A stretch of 64,000 nucleotides of DNA from Chitinibacter sp. SCUT-21 (GTDB taxonomy: Bacteria > Pseudomonadota > Gammaproteobacteria > Burkholderiales > Chitinibacteraceae), in contig CP102611.1 in the NCBI GenBank assembly GCA_041874755.1, positions 744,001-808,000 on the forward strand. Direction: 5' to 3'. Positions within the stretch are counted from its first letter, which is position 1; every line of letters begins with the position of its first letter. The notes under the pieces were generated by a model that saw only the letters and a program-made list of their open reading frames with translations, did no database searches and was not told where the DNA came from. The position numbers and the translations under genes are program-made. This document shows, in pieces, positions 18,549 to 25,459 of the stretch.

Positions 18549-19631
18549 TTAATTAAATAAAGTTTCAAATAGGGTTTGATGCGCCTTTTCACTGTTTGAA
18601 TTTGGAATACCTGTCTTGGTATTGCCCTCAATGCCATTTTGAGTAGTATCTTGCTTAAAATACCCCTCAATAGTGGCCACCTCGCCTTTCGCGCCCAAAA
18701 TCACGGGTACACGCTGGTGCGTGTGCGTGGGCTGCACGTCCAGCAAGCGCATACGGCCGGTTGATGCAGCGCCGCCCGCCACTTCGACCAACATCGCCAT
18801 TGGGTTGGCTTCGTATAAAAGGCGCAATTTGCCGTTTTGCGTTTTCGCGCGGCTGTCGGCTGGGTATAAAAACACGCCACCCCGCAGCAAAATCCGATGC
18901 ACTTCGGCCACCATCGAGGCGACCCAGCGCATATTAAAATCGCGCCCGCGCACACCAACGGCCCCGGCCAAACAATCGGCGATATAGGCCTGAATCGGCC
19001 ATTCCCAATGCCGCTGGTTGGAGGCATTGATCGCAAATTCCTTCGCTTGCTGGGCAATGCGCAAATTTGGATGCGTCAAAACAAACAGACCGGTTTCTTC
19101 GTCAAAAGTAAAACCATTGACCGCCACACCGGTGGTGATCACCAGCATCGTCGCTGGGCCATACAGCGCGTAACCAGCGCACAGTTGGCGCGTGCCACTT
19201 TGCAAACACACTTGCTCGTCACTCACCTCGTCGGGGGCCGACAAGATCGAGAAAATACTGCCGACCGAAATATTCACATCCAGATTGCTGGAGCCATCGA
19301 GCGGGTCGAACACCAAGGCCAAATCGGATTCTGGATTGCCAGCAATCACGTGCTCGACCTCTTCGCTGGCCAGCACGCGGGCTAAATCTTTCGTTGCGGC
19401 CACCATGATGTCGTGGCTAATCACATCGAGTTTTTGCTGCGCTTCGCCTTGGATATTGTCGCTGCCCGCTGCGCCGGTCATTTGCTGCAAAGCGGCGGAG
19501 CGCACCGCCACGGCGATCTGCCCGCACGCTTGCGCAACGCCGAGTAGCAAAGGCGCTACGCGCTGCAAGCTCGCATCGTCGCTGTGATGCCAGATAAATT
19601 CGTTTAATGATTGGGCTGTGGTTTGCGACAT
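18549..19631 (-). CDS. fbp: Class I fructose-1,6-bisphosphatase with C-terminal extension
   Basis: Hydrolyses fructose-1,6-bisphosphate to fructose-6-phosphate in gluconeogenesis. Class I motifs are intact: VFDPLDGSSNLDVNISVG (metal and catalytic loop), GGVFLYPAD and KLRLLYEANPMAMLVE. At 360 residues it is longer than the usual about 330. After GEVATIEGYFK come about 35 polar residues (Asn, Thr, Gln, Ser-rich) encoded by visibly AT-richer DNA. The start is immediately next to the tpiA stop with no gap, so translational coupling is likely. Having Fbp beside Fba and TpiA argues for a triose-to-hexose direction. Confidence 0.94.
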   Translation of the reverse strand: MSQTTAQSLNEFIWHHSDDASLQRVAPLLLGVAQACGQIAVAVRSAALQQMTGAAGSDNIQGEAQQKLDVISHDIMVAATKDLARVLASEEVEHVIAGNPESDLALVFDPLDGSSNLDVNISVGSIFSILSAPDEVSDEQVCLQSGTRQLCAGYALYGPATMLVITTGVAVNGFTFDEETGLFVLTHPNLRIAQQAKEFAINASNQRHWEWPIQAYIADCLAGAVGVRGRDFNMRWVASMVAEVHRILLRGGVFLYPADSRAKTQNGKLRLLYEANPMAMLVEVAGGAASTGRMRLLDVQPTHTHQRVPVILGAKGEVATIEGYFKQDTTQNGIEGNTKTGIPNSNSEKAHQTLFETLFN

Positions 19632-20519
19632 TTAAGCCACCTTTTGTGTATTAGCCAGGTTCAGATCGAGTTTGTTAGCGCAATTGACTGCTGAGTCGTA
19701 AATCGGCGCAAACAGCGCCAACTCTAATGCTGCCGCGCCAACCAGTACGCCATCGATATCGTCCATTTCCAATAATTGCTGTGCATTGCTTGCCTTCACG
19801 CTACCGCCGTACAGCACCGACATGCTGGCCGCAGCGCTGGCATCGGTTTGTGCCAGATAGCGCCGGATTAGCGCGTGCGTTTCTTGCGCCACTTCGGGCG
19901 TGGCCGCTTGGTTGGTACCAATCGCCCAGCGCGGCTCGTAGGCGATAATCGCGTTGCGCCAACCGGGTGTGGTCATCAACCAATCGAGTTGATTGCACAG
20001 CACTTGCTCGGTTTCGCCACGCTCACGCTCGCTGGCCGATTCGCCTATGCACACAATCGGGATAATGTTGGCGTTCAAACACGCGCGCGCTTTGCCAGCA
20101 ATGAGCGCATCGTCTTCATAGTGATGCTGGCGGCGCTCGGAATGGCCGACCAAGGCATAGCGGCAGCCTACTTCTAGCAGCATCGCCGCCGACCATTCGC
20201 CGGTGCGCGCCCCGCTGGCCAGCTCTGCTACGTCTTGCGCGCTGCACGCCACGCCGCTGTCATTGGCCAATGCACTGACCACGGCCAAAAACGGTGCCGG
20301 TGGGCACACCACCAAATCGACGGCGGCCTGCTTCATCGCCACCATGGCCGGAATCATCGTGTGGCATAGCTCAAAGCTACCGTGCATTTTCCAGTTCGCC
20401 ACGACCATTTTTTGGCGGCGTTGAGGCCCATCAGCCTTAGCCGCGGCCCTTGCTGCAAGCGCCAAGTGCGACTGAGCTTGAAACAAGTGTTGATTCTGAG
20501 GTGAGATTGCTGCGTTCAT
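19632..20519 (-). CDS. tpiA: Triosephosphate isomerase with N-terminal extension
   Basis: Interconverts dihydroxyacetone phosphate and glyceraldehyde-3-phosphate. The catalytic residues are present: Lys in VVANWKMHGS, His in LVGHSERRQ, Glu in AYEPRWAIGTN, and the phosphate loop in VLYGGSVKASN. The loop-6 neighbourhood deviates from the usual AYEPVWAIGTG (Arg for Val, Asn for Gly). The ATG at 20519 has GGAAG about 5 bases upstream and gives 295 residues. That includes about 37 residues before the normal start, with an Ala-rich helix (HLALAARAAAKAD). An internal ATG next to VVANWK would give a normal-length protein but has no obvious ribosome site. First gene of tpiA-fbp-fba; a second, canonical tpiA may exist elsewhere. 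Confidence 0.9.
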   Translation of the reverse strand: MNAAISPQNQHLFQAQSHLALAARAAAKADGPQRRQKMVVANWKMHGSFELCHTMIPAMVAMKQAAVDLVVCPPAPFLAVVSALANDSGVACSAQDVAELASGARTGEWSAAMLLEVGCRYALVGHSERRQHHYEDDALIAGKARACLNANIIPIVCIGESASERERGETEQVLCNQLDWLMTTPGWRNAIIAYEPRWAIGTNQAATPEVAQETHALIRRYLAQTDASAAASMSVLYGGSVKASNAQQLLEMDDIDGVLVGAAALELALFAPIYDSAVNCANKLDLNLANTQKVA

Positions 20520-20552
20520 TGATCTTCCAGCCCTGGCCGAGTGAATCAAAAG

Positions 20553-20590
20553 CGAACATCAAACAACATTTATTCGCGCATTTATGTTCG
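20553..20590. promoter_or_regulatory. Candidate DeoR/GlpR-type operator upstream of tpiA
   Basis: CGAACAT (20553-20559) and ATGTTCG (20584-20590) are inverted copies of the half-site known for GlpR, and a third copy (TCGAACAT) lies near 20699 beside the deoR stop. Together they flank the spacer that should hold the tpiA promoter. The adjacent DeoR-family gene is the likely binder; this is inference from motif and position. Confidence 0.5.
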
Positions 20591-20660
20591 CATTTTGCGC
20601 GTTTATTTTCTTTTTGCAAGCGAAAAATGTTTCAACTTTGTAAATTGTGTACAAAAGGCG

Positions 20661-20686
20661 AAAAAAAACACCGCCAAAGTGCGGTG
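20661..20686 (-). terminator. Intrinsic terminator of the deoR-type gene
   Basis: On the minus strand CACCGC-ACTTTG-GCGGTG is followed by eight T residues, 28 bases after the regulator stop codon. It separates the regulator transcript from tpiA-fbp-fba. Confidence 0.85.
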
Positions 20687-20713
20687 CTTTTTCGTTTTCG
20701 AACATTACAACAT

Positions 20714-21493
20714 TCACGACTCGCTCGCCGTAGGCGAGGCGATATACAACTCGGTGCCGGTCTCCTCGAGCACAGGCAGCAACTCGGCGGGAACATCTTG
20801 ATCAGTAAATAGCGCCGTGATCTGGCGCAAATGCCCCATTTGCACCAAGGATGGGCGGCCAAATTTGGTGTGATCGACGACTAGAAACACATTACGCGCC
20901 TGCGCAATAATCGCCTCGGATGTGCGCGTTTCGCGCATTTCAAAATCGCGCAGCGTGCCATCCATCTCGATACACGCCACACCGAGCACCGCGTAATCGA
21001 CGCGAAACTGGCGGATAAACTCGATCGTCGCTTCGCCGCAAATGCCATTGTCTTTCGCACGCATCACGCCACCGGCCAAAATCACTTCGCTATCGGCGTA
21101 ATGGCACATTGTCATCGCGATATGCGGATTATTGGTAATCACGCGCAATCCCACATGATGCTGCAGCGCGCGCGCGACTGCTTCGCTGGTCGTACCCAGA
21201 TTCATAAAAACAGAGGCATGGTTCGGAATATGCTCGGCGACTAGCTTAGCAATGCGCTCTTTAGCGTCGATATTGAGCACCTTGCGCGCGGAGTATTCGA
21301 CGTTTTCAACGCTAGAATGCGCGCTCGCACCGCCATGCACCCGATGCAATTTACGCTCGTCCGCCAGCTGATTGATATCGCGGCGGATGGTTTGCGGCGT
21401 TACGCCAAAATGATGCGCCAATTCATCGACGCTAACATGCCCAGCGCGCTGCACCCATTCAAGCAGTTCTTGTTGTCGCGGATTGAAGATCAT
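20714..21493 (-). CDS. DeoR/GlpR family transcriptional regulator
   Basis: A 259-residue repressor-type protein. The N-terminal winged helix-turn-helix is FNPRQQELLEWVQRAGHVSV, then HHFGVTPQTIRRDINQLAD and HRVHGGAS, the classic DeoR signature. The C-terminal DeoR sensor domain has FMNLGTTSEAVARAL, VITNNPHIA and VDHTKFGRPSLV, which bind sugar phosphates in known members. The ATG at 21493 is preferred over an in-frame TTG at 21508. Its position upstream of tpiA-fbp-fba, with CGAACAT sites between, suggests it controls that operon in response to a phosphorylated intermediate. Confidence 0.9.
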   Translation of the reverse strand: MIFNPRQQELLEWVQRAGHVSVDELAHHFGVTPQTIRRDINQLADERKLHRVHGGASAHSSVENVEYSARKVLNIDAKERIAKLVAEHIPNHASVFMNLGTTSEAVARALQHHVGLRVITNNPHIAMTMCHYADSEVILAGGVMRAKDNGICGEATIEFIRQFRVDYAVLGVACIEMDGTLRDFEMRETRTSEAIIAQARNVFLVVDHTKFGRPSLVQMGHLRQITALFTDQDVPAELLPVLEETGTELYIASPTASES

Positions 21494-21539
21494 GCGGGGT
21501 TTGTCCAATTAGAAATTAGCTGGCAACTGGTATTTGTAG

Positions 21540-21610
21540 GCCGGATGAGCGCCATATTAATGCGCGTTATCCGGCGCGGCATAGTCGGGCAAAGCCACGG
21601 CTCACCCGAC
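21540..21610. repeat. Pair of REP-like palindromes
   Basis: Two adjacent imperfect palindromes: GCCGGAT (21540-21546) with ATCCGGC (21569-21575), and GTCGGG (21584-21589) with CCCGAC (21605-21610) around an inner AGCC-AC-GGCT. The first closely resembles enterobacterial REP sequences in form. They lie between the deoR-type gene and an orphan gene. Copy number elsewhere is unknown. Confidence 0.5.
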
Positions 21611-21704
21611 GTGCTTCGGCACCATGAATAGTTGGTAAGGATCGCGATGCTGTCGCGTTTCATACAGTTCGACTGAATGCGTAAGCCATGCAATATAAAA
21701 TCAA

Positions 21705-22025
21705 TCAAAAATAACTGTCCAACTCTAACTGACTTACCTGCCCCTTGCTTTCAAAGGCAAGGATAACAGCAATTGGAATTGATACCTGACGTATTCCGTT
21801 TGGAGTGGCTGGGTCAGGCTTAATAACGAAGCCACTTTGTGCGCCTTGCTCCCACACAACAACGTAACAAGGGTCGCCGTGCGTTTCATAGTTGATGCGT
21901 ACTTTCCTAGCAAACAACCCCGTAGCCCCATCTTTTCCATTAATAGCAGATTCGATTGACTGATGATTGCTGACCTTGCGCCATATCGATTTTGTGTGTA
22001 CTGCTCGATAGTTAATATTTCCCAT
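21705..22025 (-). CDS. Orphan 106-aa protein, unknown function, cassette-like setting
   Basis: I do not recognise this protein. It is soluble in appearance, 106 residues, with GDPCYVVVWEQGAQSGFVIKPDP and a C-terminal QVSIPIAVILAFESKGQVS that looks like paired beta strands. There is no signal peptide or membrane helix. Base composition is lower in GC than in neighbouring genes. GAGGGAG about 9 bases before the ATG supports translation. About 25 bases upstream of the start, on the same strand, lies a GTTAGGC core preceded by an attC-like arm, so it may be an immobilised integron-type cassette gene. Confidence 0.65.
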   Translation of the reverse strand: MGNINYRAVHTKSIWRKVSNHQSIESAINGKDGATGLFARKVRINYETHGDPCYVVVWEQGAQSGFVIKPDPATPNGIRQVSIPIAVILAFESKGQVSQLELDSYF

Positions 22026-22050
22026 AGTAAATACTCCCTCGTGTGAATTG

Positions 22051-22088
22051 GCCTAACGTTTGAATTCAGCGACAGCCGAAAGCAGTCC
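22051..22088 (-). other. attC-like half site upstream of the orphan gene
   Basis: On the minus strand the stretch ends CGCTGAATTCAAACGTTAGGC-like (arm around 22060-22075, core GTTAGGC at 22057-22051). The core fits the GTTRRRY consensus of integron recombination sites and sits where it would in a cassette array, just before the next cassette ORF. I cannot find a convincing opposite arm (RYYYAAC side), and no integron integrase is in the window, so it is only suggestive. Confidence 0.35.
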
Positions 22089-22269
22089 ATTACAAATAAG
22101 GTGGCTACTTATATATTTGCTTTACACAATCAGGCGAAGTGCTCTTCCAGTATTGGCCAACAGCAGCCGCAGTTAAAATCTAACAGCGACGCCCCAAGCA
22201 CCATGATAAGGGTATCAACTTAAAAACCTTTAACATAAAGACCTAAAAACAAATACCCACCCTATGTAT

Positions 22270-23271
22270 TTATTGTTCCAGCAATGCTTTTTTTAACTCA
22301 TCCGGAATATTCGACAGCACCAGCGTGTCGCTGTATTTATCGTAAATCACCGCGCCGCTGCGTAGGCTGGCGCGATCGAATTCGAGTTTCCATTGTGGGC
22401 CGTTGGCCTTAAAGCGCATCAGCGGCTTGATGGCACGCCGATCCGGTACAAAGCCGTCGTTAATACCCAGCTCGTCGCTTTGCAAAGCGGTTTGCAATTG
22501 TGCGGGCGAGCTTGGGAAAACTTGCTCGGCCACGGTGGCCAGATCCACTTCGCCTTGCCCGTCGCCCAAGGCATCGAGATAACTGTGCGCGCGCTGGAAT
22601 AGCTCGTCGCGCTCGTTGCCGGCAATTGCTTGCTCGTTGGCAAACGCTTCCAAACCTTTGACCAGCTTTTGTGTTTCTTTCAGCGGGGTTTTGACGTCGT
22701 TGCAGCCCAAAAACGCTTTGAAATAACCCGCCACATCGCCACGGCCGCGCAAGAAGCTAACATAACGCTCGCCACCGCTTTGCCAGCTACCCAAATCAAT
22801 CCGGCCCGCGACGCGCAGATGGTCCATATCCAGATGGATGCTATCGACCACGCCCATTTCGTCGGTGATGGCGGTGCCGATGACTTCGCTGATGATCGCG
22901 ATAAAAATAAACTGCATCGCCGCATTGCTAACTTGCGCGATCAATACATAGCCGCCGCTGGCCAGCGGCTCGGCTTCGGCGCGCGTTTGCAGCTCGGCCA
23001 TCATTTGCTGGCTTAAAGTGAGAAAATCGATGCTTTGTTCTTGGGCGAAGCTGGCGATTAGCTTGGGCATGGCAAAGCTCTCGTCGTCCAGATCGAATTT
23101 GCCAAAGCCTTTGCCATTGCGCGTGCCATACAATTCGCACAAATGATCGACCAAACGCTGCGACGCGCTATTAACCGCCAACGGCGCAGTGCCGAGCGCG
23201 ACGCGCGCGGGGCCGTTGGGCTCTTTGTGCAATTGGTGGATGATCAGGTGTTCAACGGTATTGAGCGACAT
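22270..23271 (-). CDS. yejK: Nucleoid-associated protein YejK/NdpA
   Basis: A 333-residue protein of the 37-kDa nucleoid-associated family (NA37), found bound to chromosomal DNA in E. coli. Recognisable features are the N-terminal SLNTVEHLIIHQLHKEPNGP and the mid segment VVDSIHLDMDHLRVAGRIDL. GERYVSFLRGRGDVAGYFK FLGC-type sequence with the conserved KTPLKETQKLV follows, and KPLMRFKANGPQWKLEFDR lies near the end. The ATG at 23271 (MSLNTVEHLII) gives the family length; an upstream in-frame codon at 23313 is unlikely. Single gene on the minus strand. Confidence 0.92.
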   Translation of the reverse strand: MSLNTVEHLIIHQLHKEPNGPARVALGTAPLAVNSASQRLVDHLCELYGTRNGKGFGKFDLDDESFAMPKLIASFAQEQSIDFLTLSQQMMAELQTRAEAEPLASGGYVLIAQVSNAAMQFIFIAIISEVIGTAITDEMGVVDSIHLDMDHLRVAGRIDLGSWQSGGERYVSFLRGRGDVAGYFKAFLGCNDVKTPLKETQKLVKGLEAFANEQAIAGNERDELFQRAHSYLDALGDGQGEVDLATVAEQVFPSSPAQLQTALQSDELGINDGFVPDRRAIKPLMRFKANGPQWKLEFDRASLRSGAVIYDKYSDTLVLSNIPDELKKALLEQ

Positions 23272-23424
23272 GGCGGACAACTTTATGCGATAAATTGGCC
23301 GCCATTTTCCCACCCTTGCCCCAATCTAGCCAGCTTCATGGCCAAAGTCATGCGCCAAACGTCTAACCGCGCGGCCATCTCGCCTTGGTAGCGCTTGCGG
23401 CTGTAGCGACGAGCAGACGGTTGT

Positions 23425-23913
23425 TTAATACGCGGCGACGGTTTTTTCGTCGTCCTCGATACTTTGCTTTAACACGCGATAGCAATCTTCAATATGAGCA
23501 TTGCCGAGTATACGCATGGCGCCATAGCTGATCCCTGCAGCCAGAGCAATACCTAGCAAGGGTATAAATTTGGCAGCTTGCTTGGAAACCATACGCACAC
23601 CGACGCGTTTGAGCGCCAAGATAATCAGCTCCTTGCTGGCGTAGCGCCCTATCATTGAACTGCCGACCGAGCTAATAATCACGAAGAGTTTTTGCCGTGT
23701 GTTATCGTCCAGGTTTTGCATATCGTGCTCACTGAGACCAAATTTTTGATTAATCTGCTCGATCATCCGCGTCATAATCGCCACATCGGCGCCAGCATCA
23801 AGCGCGGGAATCGGCACAGCAGCCACCGCACCAGAAATCATTGCGCGTTGATTGACCAACTGGCGGCACTCTTGCCGGATGGACTCTAATTCAGTCAACG
23901 TCATTTTTGGCAT
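23425..23913 (-). CDS. Conserved protein with DUF697-like hydrophobic region
   Basis: A 162-residue protein. The stretch ISGAVAAVPIPALDAGADVA, then IMTRMIEQINQKFGL and IIGRYASKE-like sequence, resembles the DUF697/YcjF-type region. A hydrophobic C-terminal segment (AKFIPLLGIALAAGISYGAM) could insert in or lie on the membrane. No GTPase domain is fused. The function of the family is unknown. It is divergent from acpH with only 17 bases between the start codons, so the promoters must lie inside the opposite genes. Confidence 0.6.
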   Translation of the reverse strand: MPKMTLTELESIRQECRQLVNQRAMISGAVAAVPIPALDAGADVAIMTRMIEQINQKFGLSEHDMQNLDDNTRQKLFVIISSVGSSMIGRYASKELIILALKRVGVRMVSKQAAKFIPLLGIALAAGISYGAMRILGNAHIEDCYRVLKQSIEDDEKTVAAY

Positions 23914-23930
23914 GCTATATCCTTGAGAGT

Positions 23931-24548
23931 ATGAATTATCTTGCGCATCTGCATTTAGCGCCCGACGACGTCGAGGCGCGAATTGGTAACTTGCTTGGCG
24001 ATTTTCTCAAGCCAGCGCACGCTCAGCATTTACCCGCCACAATGCAAAGTGCGATGCAATTACACCGCTGGATCGATCAATTTACCGATAGCCACCCGAT
24101 TGTTGCCGAATGCAAAACTTGGATCGCGAGCGAGCGCCAACGCTATGCGGGCATTTTAATCGATATTTATTTTGACCATTTCCTTGCCCGCCACTGGGCG
24201 CAATTTGATCAACGCGCCTTGCGTGACTTTAGCCAGCAGGTATATGCCGAGCTGATTGAGTATGACTCGATTTTGCCAAAAAAATTGCATGAAATATTAC
24301 CCAGCATGGTGAAATTTGATTGGCTCACGGGATATCAAGATCTGGAGCGCATCGAGCAAGTATTAGCAGGTTTTGCCCGTCACCGCATTCGTCGGCAAAG
24401 CCATTTTGCGGCCGGCATTGACGACTTGCAGCGCTATTACTCACACTTTGAGAAGGCTTTTTTGGCGTTTTACCCCGATTTGATCGCGCAAACCCAACTG
24501 CAAGCACAATATCAAATGGCAATTAATCGCCAAACAATCCAAAAGTAG
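23931..24548 (+). CDS. acpH: Acyl carrier protein phosphodiesterase
   Basis: Removes the 4'-phosphopantetheine arm from holo-ACP. The protein has 205 residues and starts MNYLAHLHLAPDD, matching the family opening (MNFLAHLHLA in E. coli). RIGNLLGDFLKP, then MQLHRWIDQFTDSHP and AGILIDIYFDHFLARHW carry the metal-binding His and Asp residues of the HD-like fold. The ATG at 23931 has GAGAG just upstream and agrees with the family; an upstream reading at 23907 would overlap the divergent gene. The 3' end overlaps the convergent GGDEF gene by 26 bases. Confidence 0.92.
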   Translation: MNYLAHLHLAPDDVEARIGNLLGDFLKPAHAQHLPATMQSAMQLHRWIDQFTDSHPIVAECKTWIASERQRYAGILIDIYFDHFLARHWAQFDQRALRDFSQQVYAELIEYDSILPKKLHEILPSMVKFDWLTGYQDLERIEQVLAGFARHRIRRQSHFAAGIDDLQRYYSHFEKAFLAFYPDLIAQTQLQAQYQMAINRQTIQK

Positions 24549-25449
24549 CGCAATTGCGCCCCATTTCTTTCGACTGGTAAAGCGCATGATCAGCGCAGCG
24601 GATTAAAGTTTGCGCCTGGGTGAGTAAAGACGGCACGGTGGCGCTTAAGCCAATACTGACCGTTACGATAGGCACGCCATCGGGGCGCGCGGGATGCGGC
24701 AAAGCCAATTGCGCAAACTGCTCGCACAGCCATTGCCCAAACTTCAGGGCTTCATCACCCGTAGTGGTTGGCAAGATAATGGCAAACTCCTCACCGCCAT
24801 AACGAGTCACAATTTCACCAGGCCGTCGAGAACTCTTGCTCAGGCATTTTGCTACGGCTTTGAGGCAATCATCACCTGCTTGATGGCCAAGGCTGTCGTT
24901 GTACAGTTTGAAAAAATCCACATCAATCATCGCTAGCGCCAAGGAAGCTTGCGCTCGCAAATGGCGGCGCCATTCTTGCTCAATCATTTCATCGAAATGG
25001 CGGCGATTAAATACACCAGTGAGACCATCGTGATTGACCAAATTACGCAAAAAATGGTTTTGCATATTGAGCATTAGGTGAGCGCTCACCCGCGCTTTGA
25101 CGATTTCATACTTAAATGGCTTAGTAATAAAATCAACGGCACCTTCTTTCAACGCGCGAATTTCGTGCTCTTCGCTAGTGTGTGAGGTGACAAACATAAT
25201 TGCGCTATCAAAACTGGGCTTTTGCTTTAAAACCCGGCACACTTCGTAGCCATTCATGCCAGGCATTTCAACATCGAGCAAAATCACATTCGGGTGCAAT
25301 GCTTGCGCCATCATCACCCCTTCCTCGCCATGATCAGCGCAATGAATTTCAGCGATGTCTTTAAGCATGGCGCTTAAGATTTGCTGATTCATTTTACTGT
25401 CATCAACAATCAGAATAACGCCTTTGCCCTGCCCTGGCAGCTCCAGCAT
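24523..25449 (-). CDS. Response regulator with GGDEF domain (diguanylate cyclase)
   Basis: A 308-residue REC-GGDEF protein that should make cyclic di-GMP from GTP when phosphorylated. REC: VDD at residues 15-17, phospho-acceptor D59 in ILLDVEMPGMNGYEV, and Lys in FITKPFK. GGDEF: DGLTGVFNRRHFDE, MIDVDFFKLYNDSLGH, and the active site RYGGEEF (about 218-222). The inhibitory-site position reads RPGE (209-212), RxxE rather than RxxD, so product inhibition may be weakened. It lies 10 bases after the HD-GYP gene, so a cyclase and a likely phosphodiesterase are co-expressed. Confidence 0.93.
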   Translation of the reverse strand: MLELPGQGKGVILIVDDSKMNQQILSAMLKDIAEIHCADHGEEGVMMAQALHPNVILLDVEMPGMNGYEVCRVLKQKPSFDSAIMFVTSHTSEEHEIRALKEGAVDFITKPFKYEIVKARVSAHLMLNMQNHFLRNLVNHDGLTGVFNRRHFDEMIEQEWRRHLRAQASLALAMIDVDFFKLYNDSLGHQAGDDCLKAVAKCLSKSSRRPGEIVTRYGGEEFAIILPTTTGDEALKFGQWLCEQFAQLALPHPARPDGVPIVTVSIGLSATVPSLLTQAQTLIRCADHALYQSKEMGRNCATFGLFGD

Positions 25450-25459
25450 TCTGGCTCCT

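Noticed and set aside
17314..20519. Idea that fba-fbp-tpiA is a Calvin-cycle cluster
   Set aside because: No RuBisCO, phosphoribulokinase or CbbR-type LysR regulator is nearby; the regulator is of the DeoR type, so gluconeogenic or glycolytic control fits better.
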